The position numbers were made by a program, and so were the translations under genes. 10,705 bases of DNA from Actinomycetota bacterium (GTDB lineage Bacteria > Actinomycetota > Acidimicrobiia > IMCC26256 > PALSA-610). The stretch spans positions 1-10,705 of the forward strand of contig SXJQ01000289.1 of NCBI GenBank assembly GCA_005779345.1, written 5' to 3'. The notes under the pieces are model-generated. The model was not told the DNA's origin. It was given only the letters and a program-made list of their open reading frames with translations, and made no database searches. Shown one piece after another: positions 5,404-10,705 of this stretch (position 1 is the first letter of the stretch; every line of letters begins with the position of its first letter).

Positions 5404-6563
5404 GCGGATACCTCCGGTTCGGCGGGCACTCCCAGCGCGGCCGACGGGCGGTGGCGCATCCGGACGGGCACACGTTGCGCGCCCCATTCGCCCGCGCGCT
5501 GTTCGAATCGCCCGGGCAACGGCGCCGCGCAGTGAGCGCACGCGGCCGCGCCGGACTCGTCGACCCGCACGTGGAATTCGCCGAGTTCGTAGCGGTCGCG
5601 GGCGATGAGGAGTCCGCCGCACGCGTGGCACCACGACGATCCACCTACCTCGTCGGAGACGTTGCCCGTGAAGGCATGGCGCACGCCGTTGCCGATCGCG
5701 ATGTCGCGGGCACGGGTGAGTGTCGCCGCGGGCGTCGGCGGAACGTCACGCATCCGGTAGTCGGGATGGAAGGCGCTGAAATGCATCGGCACATCGGGAC
5801 CGAGGTGCTCGCGCACCCAAGTCGTCATCGCCTCCAACTCGGCCTCGGAATCGTTCTGTCCGGGGATCAACAGCGTCGTGAGTTCGACCCACACGTCGGT
5901 CTCGTGGACGAGGTACTCGAGCGTCTCGAGTACCGGCTGCAGCCGCGCTCCGCAGACGTGCCGGTAGAAGTCGTCGGTGAAACCCTTGAGGTCGACATTC
6001 GCCGCGTCGATGTGCGCGAAGAGATCCTCGCGGGGGCGCGGCTCGATGTATCCCGCGGTGACCGCGACCGTCGCGAGTCCGCGGGCGTGACACGCGTCGG
6101 CGACATCGATCGCGTACTCGAGGAACACGGTCGGGTCGTTGTAGGTGAACGCGACGCTGCGACACCCCATCCCTGCGGCCGCCTCGGCGATGGCTTCGGG
6201 CGACGCGGCGTCGGCGAGCGTGTCGTCGTCCTTGCTCTTGGAGATGTCCCAGTTCTGGCAGAACCGGCACGCGAGATTGCAACCCGCCGTCCCGAAGCTG
6301 AACACCGGGGTTCCGGGGAGGAAGTGGTGGAGCGGCTTCTTCTCGATCGGGTCGACACAGACGCCGCTGCTGCGGCCGTAGGTGGTGAGCACGATCGAGT
6401 CCTGCTCCCGGGCTCGCACGAAGCAGACACCCCGTTGGCCTTCATGGAGTTTGCAGGCGCGCGGACACACGTCGCACTGGATTCGGCCATCGTCGACGAC
6501 GTGCCAATACCGCGTCGGCCAACCGGCGACCGGAACGCTCGGAGTCGCTGTTCTGGATCCCAT
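5400..6563 (-). CDS. amrS: AmmeMemoRadiSam system radical SAM enzyme
   Basis: The 387-residue product is a radical SAM protein of the AmmeMemoRadiSam type. The cluster motif is CNLACRFC (95-102, CxxxCxxC), followed by QNWDISKS. Before it comes an N-terminal cysteine group (Cys30, Cys33, Cys37, Cys47 in QCDVCPRACKLHEGQRGVC), typical of the family and likely to bind another metal. Further core segments are SVAFTYNDPTVFLEYAIDVA (136-155), VTAGYIEP (168-175), NVDLKGFTDDFY (189-200) and LLIPGQND (231-238). The C-terminus adds two CxxC pairs (312/315 and 342/345), probably a zinc-ribbon or metal site. Radical SAM enzymes cleave S-adenosylmethionine to start radical chemistry; the substrate here is unknown. 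It lies 51 nt after the TIM-barrel gene and overlaps the Memo-AMMECR1 start by 4 nt. No separate promoter is visible in the 51-nt gap, so it is probably read from the upstream operon. Confidence 0.93.
   Translation of the reverse strand: MGSRTATPSVPVAGWPTRYWHVVDDGRIQCDVCPRACKLHEGQRGVCFVRAREQDSIVLTTYGRSSGVCVDPIEKKPLHHFLPGTPVFSFGTAGCNLACRFCQNWDISKSKDDDTLADAASPEAIAEAAAGMGCRSVAFTYNDPTVFLEYAIDVADACHARGLATVAVTAGYIEPRPREDLFAHIDAANVDLKGFTDDFYRHVCGARLQPVLETLEYLVHETDVWVELTTLLIPGQNDSEAELEAMTTWVREHLGPDVPMHFSAFHPDYRMRDVPPTPAATLTRARDIAIGNGVRHAFTGNVSDEVGGSSWCHACGGLLIARDRYELGEFHVRVDESGAAACAHCAAPLPGRFEQRAGEWGAQRVPVRMRHRPSAALGVPAEPEVSA
5410..5415 (-). promoter_or_regulatory. Ribosome binding site (GGAGGT) deciding the Memo-AMMECR1 start
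   Basis: On the minus strand GGAGGT lies 6 nt before the ATG at 5403, inside the last codons of the radical SAM gene. It is the strongest Shine-Dalgarno match in the operon and, with the ATGA overlap, fixes the start within a frame that is open to 5634. Confidence 0.8.
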
Positions 6564-6614
6564 CTCGGTGGAGAAGTCCGAGGCGAGCCGGGCAATTCCC
6601 CGTGCGGCCGGGAC

Positions 6615-7271
6615 CTACGGCCCTTTGTGTGCGGAGATCCGCTGCCACAGGTCGACGGCCCAGCCGCGAGGATTGGCGAGCGCCCAGCCCTGGTCGGGGA
6701 GGTCGAAGTATTCGATCGACACCCGGCCCTCGTAGCCGAGTGCGTCGAGGCGGGCGAACACGGCCGCGAAGTCGACGACGCCGCGTGCATCGTCGACGTG
6801 CAGTTGGGTGTGTCCCGGGCAGCCCTGACGGAGTTGCACGTGATCGGCCCACGCCAACAGTTCGAGCGGGTCGCCGCCCCAGTCGGCGACGTGGCCGGTG
6901 TCGACGAGCAGGCGCGTTCCCGGTACCGCGGCGGCAAAGGCACGCCACGTCTCGATCGAACAGACGACCGCTCCGGCCCACGGTTCGAGCAGCGCGCCCG
7001 GAGCGGCGCGCCACCAGCGCACCGCTCGGTCCCACATGTCGGCGGCGGCGTCGCGCGACGGTGCCGGCGTCGCGCACCAGCCGGGCATCGGCTTGGGAAA
7101 GCTCGTCGGGCAACCGACCGGCAGTGCGAGTTCCGCGGGATCGTCGCCGACCATGCAGTCGAGATGCGCGAAGCCGTCGGCGGCCGCGGCTTCCGAGCGT
7201 GCCCGTGCGTCGCCCCACGCGGCATAGACGATGTCGACGACTCCGATCGGAATCCGACGCGCGGCCGACAT
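6615..7271 (-). CDS. Xylose-isomerase-like TIM-barrel protein (AP endonuclease family 2 type), short
   Basis: The 218-residue product looks like a sugar phosphate isomerase/epimerase-type TIM barrel. The first strand is IPIGVVDIVYAAW (7-19). Likely metal ligands at strand ends are Glu96 (LLEPW), Asp124 and His127 (LLVDTGHVADW), His144 (ADHVQLRQ) and Glu187 (VSIEYF), the pattern of the divalent-metal site of this superfamily. The segment GVVDFAAVFARLDALGYEGRV (164-184) is very typical of it. The protein is shorter than the usual 250-290 residues, so one or two outer elements may be missing. Family members isomerise or epimerise sugars and inositols, or cut DNA at abasic sites; the substrate here is unknown. 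The gene starts 7 nt after the SDR stop and is clearly in the same transcript. The base context CACCGAG before the ATG is shared with the radical SAM gene. Confidence 0.78.
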   Translation of the reverse strand: MSAARRIPIGVVDIVYAAWGDARARSEAAAADGFAHLDCMVGDDPAELALPVGCPTSFPKPMPGWCATPAPSRDAAADMWDRAVRWWRAAPGALLEPWAGAVVCSIETWRAFAAAVPGTRLLVDTGHVADWGGDPLELLAWADHVQLRQGCPGHTQLHVDDARGVVDFAAVFARLDALGYEGRVSIEYFDLPDQGWALANPRGWAVDLWQRISAHKGP

Positions 7272-7278
7272 CTCGGTG

Positions 7279-8169
7279 TTAGGTGGCCATGCTCTTGGGC
7301 ATCACCATGCCGACGGGCTGGAGGTGTTGGCCGAGGTTCTTGTCGAACTCCGCGGCGAGTTGCTCGGCGGTCCATCCGCCGTCGCGCCACATCCACGCGA
7401 CCTGTTTGGGGTGTTGGAAGATCGAGTAGCTGTACTCCGTCCGGCCCAGGATCTGGCCGTTGACGTGCGCGGCGGCCTCGGAGGCGAGGAACACGACGAG
7501 CGGCGCGTTGAGCGCAGGATTCTCCTCGGCAGGGACCTCCTTACCGCTCTTCTCGTAGAGCGCCGCCGTCATGCGCGTGGCACCCGCGGGGGCAACGGCG
7601 TTCGCGGTGATGCCGTACTTGCCGAGCTCCATCGACCAGATGAACGTCATCCCCATGATGCCGGCCTTCGCCGCGCCGTAGTTCGTCTGGCCGAAGTTGC
7701 CGCGCAATCCCGCCGAGCTCGTGATGTTGACGATCCGGCCGTACTCCTGCGCGCGGAAGTGCTCGGCCGCGTGGCGGGTCACGTTGAACGTGCCCTTCAG
7801 ATGGACGGCGATCACGGAGTCGAAGTCGGATTCGTCCATCTTCAGCAACGTCTTGTCGCGCACGATCCCCGCGTTGTTCACGACGATGTCGATCCGCCCG
7901 AACGCGTTGATCGCGGTCTGCACGATGCTGGCGGCGGCACCGAAATCGCTCACCGAGTCGCGGTTGACGACGGCCTCGCCACCCGCCGCGACGATGTCGG
8001 CAACCGTCTCGGCAGCGGGGTCCTCCCCCGTACCGTCGCCGGCGAGTGATGCGCCGACGTCGTTGACGACGACCCTTGCACCCGCGGCAGCGAGCGCGAG
8101 CGCGAACTCACGGCCGATGCCGCGACCCGATCCGGTGACGATCGCGACGCGTCCGTCGAGCATGCCCAT
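7279..8169 (-). CDS. MFE-2-like short-chain dehydrogenase, probable (3R)-hydroxyacyl-CoA dehydrogenase
   Basis: The 296-residue product is a classical SDR with an extra C-terminal part. The cofactor loop is TGSGRGIG (12-19), Asp37 at the end of strand 2 (VVVNDVG) favours NAD(H), NNAG is at 98-101, and the catalytic set is Ser151, Tyr164 and Lys168 (YGAAK). The long insert after strand 2 (GDGTGEDPAAETVADIVAAG, 44-63) and the C-terminal extension (about 245-296) are features of the dehydrogenase domain of peroxisomal multifunctional enzyme type 2 and its bacterial relatives, which oxidise (3R)-hydroxyacyl-CoA in beta-oxidation. The MaoC-type hydratase gene 29 nt upstream supplies the partner activity. 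The ATG at 8169 has a GAGGAG site 6 nt upstream; the frame is open further to 8700, but that part overlaps the hydratase gene. The acyl chain or steroid substrate is not decided by sequence. Confidence 0.9.
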   Translation of the reverse strand: MGMLDGRVAIVTGSGRGIGREFALALAAAGARVVVNDVGASLAGDGTGEDPAAETVADIVAAGGEAVVNRDSVSDFGAAASIVQTAINAFGRIDIVVNNAGIVRDKTLLKMDESDFDSVIAVHLKGTFNVTRHAAEHFRAQEYGRIVNITSSAGLRGNFGQTNYGAAKAGIMGMTFIWSMELGKYGITANAVAPAGATRMTAALYEKSGKEVPAEENPALNAPLVVFLASEAAAHVNGQILGRTEYSYSIFQHPKQVAWMWRDGGWTAEQLAAEFDKNLGQHLQPVGMVMPKSMAT

Positions 8170-8175
8170 GGTCGA

Positions 8176-8181
8176 CTCCTC
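8176..8181 (-). promoter_or_regulatory. Ribosome binding site (GAGGAG) deciding the SDR start
   Basis: On the minus strand GAGGAG lies 6 nt before the ATG at 8169, in the 29-nt gap after the hydratase stop. It fixes the start of the SDR, whose frame is open far upstream into the hydratase gene. Confidence 0.75.
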
Positions 8182-8198
8182 AGGTCGTCGCGATGATT

Positions 8199-8609
8199 TC
8201 AGGCGACCGCACAGGTCGCGGCGCCGACGACCGCCTGCACACCCTGCGCGCTCGTCACCACGAGGTCGAGATCCGCGAGCGTGACCCCGCCCTCGTCGCG
8301 CACCGCGGTGACGGTCGCCCGCGCGGTGAGCACGTCGCCCGGCCAGACCTGCTTGGCGAAGCGCACCTGGAATCGCCGGATCGCCTCGGCCCCGAACCAG
8401 TCCTTGAGCACCCGACCGGCGAGGCCCATCGTGAGCATCCCGTGGCCGAAGACCGACGGGTTGCCGACCTGCGTGGCGATCGTGTCGTCGTGGTGCATCG
8501 GGTTGAAGTCGCCCGACGCACCTGCGTACTTCACGAACATCGTGCGAGTGAGTGCCGGGAACTCGAGCGTCCGCTCGTCGCCCACCCGCACTGCTGTTGC
8601 GTCCGGCAT
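8199..8609 (-). CDS. MaoC-like (R)-specific enoyl-CoA hydratase
   Basis: The 136-residue product is a single-hotdog MaoC-type dehydratase. The hydratase-2 motif is intact: ASGDFNPMHHD (31-41), with catalytic Asp34 and His39, followed by VFGHGMLTMGLAGRVL (53-68), the central hotdog helix. It should add water to trans-2-enoyl-CoA to form (3R)-hydroxyacyl-CoA, the substrate of the SDR encoded next. Together the two genes match the two catalytic parts of MFE-2. It is the first gene of the five-gene minus-strand array. The ATG at 8609 has a weak GGGGG site 6 nt upstream (8616-8620). The likely transcription start is near 8666, giving a leader of about 57 nt, so unlike many other units here it is not leaderless. 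Actinobacteria often use pairs of such proteins as heterodimers for bulky (steroid-like) CoA esters; no second copy is present in this window. Confidence 0.92.
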   Translation of the reverse strand: MPDATAVRVGDERTLEFPALTRTMFVKYAGASGDFNPMHHDDTIATQVGNPSVFGHGMLTMGLAGRVLKDWFGAEAIRRFQVRFAKQVWPGDVLTARATVTAVRDEGGVTLADLDLVVTSAQGVQAVVGAATCAVA

Positions 8610-8672
8610 CGCCGACCCCCGAAATCTGCGGCCCGATCCCCGGGCGAACGCCCGGAACGAGCGGGCGGGGCG

Positions 8673-8700
8673 ACGCTACCAAACGTGACATGCGTGTCAC
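8673..8700 (-). promoter_or_regulatory. Promoter of the hydratase-SDR-TIM-AmmeMemoRadiSam operon
   Basis: Minus-strand -35 box GTGACA (8700-8695) and -10 box TAGCGT (8678-8673) are separated by 16 nt. The -35 box is one arm of the inverted repeat at 8685-8700. Transcription should start near 8666. Confidence 0.55.
8685..8700. promoter_or_regulatory. Probable TetR operator: inverted repeat GTGACA-TGCG-TGTCAC
   Basis: Two perfect 6-nt arms are separated by 4 nt in the region between the divergent TetR and hydratase genes. Its size and place match a typical site for a dimeric TetR-family regulator. Each arm coincides with the likely -35 box of one of the two divergent promoters, so a bound dimer would block both. 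That the neighbouring TetR protein binds here is inferred from position. Confidence 0.65.
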
Positions 8701-8713
8701 CCCGGCCTAGCGT
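8685..8713 (+). promoter_or_regulatory. Promoter of the tetR-type gene, probably leaderless
   Basis: Plus-strand -35 box GTGACA (8685-8690) and -10 box TAGCGT (8708-8713) are separated by the optimal 17 nt. The ATG at 8720 is 6 nt after the -10 box, so transcription should begin at the start codon. The -10 hexamer is identical to that of the divergent promoter. Confidence 0.6.
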
Positions 8714-8719
8714 GCCCGC

Positions 8720-9370
8720 ATGCCGCGCGACGCCGCCACCTCCGCCGGCGCACCCGCCGGGTCCCCACACGCGGGGGCCGCACCTGCCCGGGAGTTGCGC
8801 GCCCGCGGCCAGCGCACCCAGCGCCGGCTCCTCGACGCGGGAGCCGACGTGTTCGCCCGGCGCGGCTATCACGCGGCCCGCGTCGACGACATCGTCAAGC
8901 TCGCCAAGACGAGCCACGGCACCTTCTACCTGTACTTCGAGAACAAGGAGGACCTCTTCGCCGCCCTCGCCGCCGAAGTCGGCGACCGGATGACCGAGTT
9001 GTTCGACGCGCTGCCTGCGTTCGGCCCCGGCCCCGACGGCTGCGCCGAGCTCGAGGGGTGGCTGACCCGCTTCGGCGAGCTGTACCGGTCGGCCGGACCG
9101 ATCCTGCGAGCCTGGACCGAGGCCGAGATCGCGGGCGACTCGGTCGGTCGCCTCGGTGCCGACGCGATGCGCCGCTTCACGGCGGTGATCGGCGAGCGGT
9201 TCCGCGCCGCGGCGACGCCCGGCGTCGATCCTGCCCTCGCCGCGCTCGCGATCGTCGCGATGATCGAACGCGCCCACTACTACGCCCTCACCGACCAGAC
9301 GCCGGCCCGCCCCGAGCACCTCGCGGCGACGCTCGCGCGCGTCACCCACGCCGCCGTTCACGCACCCTGA
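8720..9370 (+). CDS. TetR/AcrR-family transcriptional regulator
   Basis: The 216-residue product has an N-terminal TetR DNA-binding domain: helix 1 RTQRRLLDAGADVFARRGY (32-50), then RVDDIVKLAKTSHGTFYLYFENKEDLFAAL (54-83), with the helix-turn-helix around 54-73 and the family-typical GTFYLYF. A 25-residue Ala/Gly/Pro-rich tail precedes it; the start is kept at 8720 because the -10 box lies 6 nt upstream. Residues 85-216 form the variable helical ligand-binding and dimer domain, whose effector cannot be read. Proteins of this type usually repress their own gene and the divergent operon until a ligand binds; given the hydratase/SDR target, an acyl-CoA or related metabolite is a reasonable guess. 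It converges with the LivF-like gene, 20 nt away. Confidence 0.92.
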   Translation: MPRDAATSAGAPAGSPHAGAAPARELRARGQRTQRRLLDAGADVFARRGYHAARVDDIVKLAKTSHGTFYLYFENKEDLFAALAAEVGDRMTELFDALPAFGPGPDGCAELEGWLTRFGELYRSAGPILRAWTEAEIAGDSVGRLGADAMRRFTAVIGERFRAAATPGVDPALAALAIVAMIERAHYYALTDQTPARPEHLAATLARVTHAAVHAP

Positions 9371-9390
9371 CGGTACGCGGGTGGGGCCGG

Positions 9391-10086
9391 TCAGATCCCG
9401 ATGTGGGCGCGAGCTTCGGCGGCAGGACCCGCGTAGGTGACGACGCCCTTCTCGAGGATCGTCGCGGTGTCGGCGAGCGCGAGCGCGTGGCCGATGTGTT
9501 GCTCGACGATGAGGAGCGTCGTGCCCGCGTCGCGGATCGTGGCGAGCGTCGCGTAGACCTCCTCGACGATGATCGGGGCGAGTCCGAGCGAGAGCTCGTC
9601 GGCAACGAGGAGGCGCGGACGCTCGACCATCACGCGTGCGAGCGCCAACATCCGCTGCTCGCCGCCCGAGAGCGTCCCGGCGACCTGACGACGTCGCTCA
9701 CCGAGGCGCGGGAACAGGTCGTAGGCCTCCTCGTGCGCTGCCTCGAGCGCCCGGCGATCGCGGCCGCGCTCGAGCGCCATCGTGAGGTTCTCCTGCACCG
9801 TGAGCGAGGCGAAGACCGACCGGCCCTCGACCGCGTGCACGATTCCGGCCCGAGCGAACTCGTAGGTGTGGCGGCCCGTGAGGTCGACGCCGTCGAAACG
9901 CACCGCACCGGCGGTCGGCGCGACGAGGCCGCTCGCGACACGAGCCACGGTCGTCGTGCCGGCACCGTTCGCGCCGAGCAGTGCCACGACGCCGCCGGGT
10001 TCGATCGCCAACGACACGCCGAACAAGGCGCGGAACGGCCCGTACCCGGCGTCGACCGCGTCGAGCTCGAGCAGCGCGGTGCTCAC
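9391..10086 (-). CDS. LivF-like ABC transporter ATPase with altered Walker A motif
   Basis: The 231-residue product is an ABC ATPase of the branched-chain amino acid (LivF) type, one of two ATPases that energise such importers on the inner face of the membrane. It has the LivF features AVEGRSVFASLTVQENL (85-101), signature LSGGE (139-143), Walker B with catalytic glutamate RLLVADE (158-164), SLGLAP (166-171) and LLIVEQH (191-197). The Walker A motif reads GANGAGTTT (38-46): the normally invariant lysine is threonine at position 44 (codon at 9955-9957, ACG in place of expected AAG), which would be expected to impair ATP binding. The rest of the protein is intact. The GTG start at 10086 overlaps the LivG-like stop by 4 nt (GTGA) and has a GGGGAG site (10092-10097) 5 nt upstream. 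The transported substrate is not known; amides, carboxylates and amino acids are all possible in this family. Confidence 0.9.
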   Translation of the reverse strand: MSTALLELDAVDAGYGPFRALFGVSLAIEPGGVVALLGANGAGTTTVARVASGLVAPTAGAVRFDGVDLTGRHTYEFARAGIVHAVEGRSVFASLTVQENLTMALERGRDRRALEAAHEEAYDLFPRLGERRRQVAGTLSGGEQRMLALARVMVERPRLLVADELSLGLAPIIVEEVYATLATIRDAGTTLLIVEQHIGHALALADTATILEKGVVTYAGPAAEARAHIGI

Positions 10087-10705
10087 TCCGACTCCCCGAG
10101 GTAGGCGCGGCGGACCGCTGCGTCGGCGAACACGTCGGCGGTGGCGCCCGACGCGATGAGCGTGCCGAAGTCGAGTACGAAGACGCGGCTCACCAGCGCG
10201 CGCACCATCGGCACGTCGTGTTCGACCAGCAAGATCGCGACACCATGCTCCCGGTTGACCGAGCGCAGGATCTCGGAGAGCTCCTCGGTCTCGCGATGGT
10301 CGAGGCCGGAACTCGGTTCGTCGAGCAACAACAGCCGCGGGTCGGTCATCAGAGCGCGTCCGACCTCGACGATGCGTCCTCGGCCGAGCGACAGCGCCTC
10401 GACCGGCCGGTCGGCGTCGGCGACGAGCCCGAGCAACTCCAGGGTCGCTTCGACGCGCTCGCGCTCGTCGACCGAGGGGCGCCCCCGGCCGAGCAGGTCC
10501 TTCCAGAGGCGACCGTCGCCGCGACGCGACCGTTCGGCGACCAGCAGGTGGTCGCGCGGCGTCATGCCGACGAAGAGTTCCATGCGTTGGAACGTGCGCC
10601 CGATGCCGAGCCGTGCGCGCTCGTGGGTCGGGATGCGGGTGAGGTCGTGACCGTCGAACGCGATCCGGCCTCCGTCGATCGGGAGCAGCCCGAGCAGGCA
10701 ATTGA
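10083..10705 (-). CDS. LivG-like ABC transporter ATPase, 5' end cut by right window edge
   Basis: Reading enters from the right edge (first full codon at 10703), giving 206 C-terminal residues of an ABC ATPase of the LivG type. The first residues seen (NCLLGLLPIDGGRIAFDG) directly follow where Walker A should be, so that motif lies outside the window. Visible are the Q-loop IGRTFQRMELF, the long insertion after it (TPRDHLLVAERSRRGDG), a diverged signature LSLGRGR, Walker B LLLLDEPSSGLD and the H-loop segment LLVEHDVPMV. The signature differs from LSGGQ, as is usual in actinobacterial LivG-like proteins. With the LivF-like protein it should form the ATPase pair of a branched-chain amino acid-type importer; permease and binding-protein genes may lie beyond the edge. 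Confidence 0.92.
   Translation of the reverse strand, partial: NCLLGLLPIDGGRIAFDGHDLTRIPTHERARLGIGRTFQRMELFVGMTPRDHLLVAERSRRGDGRLWKDLLGRGRPSVDERERVEATLELLGLVADADRPVEALSLGRGRIVEVGRALMTDPRLLLLDEPSSGLDHRETEELSEILRSVNREHGVAILLVEHDVPMVRALVSRVFVLDFGTLIASGATADVFADAAVRRAYLGESE

Noticed and set aside
3971..5644. Minus-strand open frame of 557 codons overlapping the Memo-AMMECR1 gene
   Set aside because: It is a second frame in the same DNA with an Arg-rich, domain-free translation, while the other frame has complete Memo and AMMECR1 motifs.
5274..7463. Very long plus-strand open frame (729 codons) opposite the radical SAM and TIM-barrel genes
   Set aside because: It is antisense to two genes with clear family motifs, and its translation is Arg/Asp/Val-rich without any domain; GC-rich codon bias makes such mirror frames common.
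8170..8700. Upstream extension of the SDR frame that would add 177 residues
   Set aside because: It overlaps the hydratase gene out of frame, lacks a domain, and a GAGGAG site sits just before the ATG at 8169.
9359..9385. Weak hairpin CACCC/GGGTG between the convergent TetR and LivF-like genes as a terminator
   Set aside because: Only 5 paired bases, an 11-nt loop and no T-run; not convincing.
10083..10705. Diverged signature LSLGRGR in the LivG-like protein as a sign of inactivation
   Set aside because: Actinobacterial LivG-like ATPases commonly deviate from LSGGQ here, and Walker B and the H-loop are normal.

Overview
The window is GC-rich, gene-dense DNA that fits a high-GC actinobacterium, possibly Acidimicrobiia or a relative. 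This rests on GC-biased codons, many GTG starts, a DUF222/13E12-type gene, paired LivF/LivG-type ATPases, an MFE-2-like hydratase/dehydrogenase pair, and repeated TANNNT -10 boxes only 6-8 nt before the start codon (leaderless transcription). No rRNA, tRNA, CRISPR or transposase was seen, and no stretch over 300 bases lacks a gene.

Left part (1-3970), short transcription units: the 5' part of a DUF222/13E12 HNH-endonuclease-type gene (minus, runs off the left edge); divergently, a two-gene unit of an EthD-like alpha/beta-barrel protein and a nitroreductase (528-1765, plus), with 13-bp tandem repeats before its promoter; an Asp/Asn-beta-hydroxylase-like 2-oxoglutarate oxygenase (1779-2426, minus); a D-2-hydroxyacid dehydrogenase (2547-3461, minus); and a small unrecognised protein (3599-3970, plus).

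Centre (4030-8609, minus), a tight five-gene array in transcription order: MaoC-type (R)-enoyl-CoA hydratase, MFE-2-like SDR dehydrogenase, short xylose-isomerase-like TIM barrel, AmmeMemoRadiSam radical SAM enzyme, and a Memo-AMMECR1 fusion. Gaps are 29, 7, 51 and -4 nt, so this looks like one operon. The hydratase and SDR together can perform the two middle steps of R-type beta-oxidation. The AmmeMemoRadiSam part is a widespread conserved module whose reaction I cannot name. Divergent to the array is a TetR-family regulator (8720-9370, plus). The short region between them holds a GTGACA-N4-TGTCAC inverted repeat whose two arms are the likely -35 boxes of the two divergent promoters, which suggests the TetR protein represses both itself and the five-gene operon.

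Right part (9391-10705, minus): a LivF-like ATPase, translationally coupled to a LivG-like ATPase that runs off the right edge. They look like the ATPase pair of a branched-chain amino acid-type (or carboxylate/amide) ABC importer. The LivF-like protein has threonine in place of the Walker A lysine, which is unexpected.

The most interesting element is the link between an acyl-CoA hydratase/dehydrogenase pair and the AmmeMemoRadiSam module under one probable TetR-controlled promoter.
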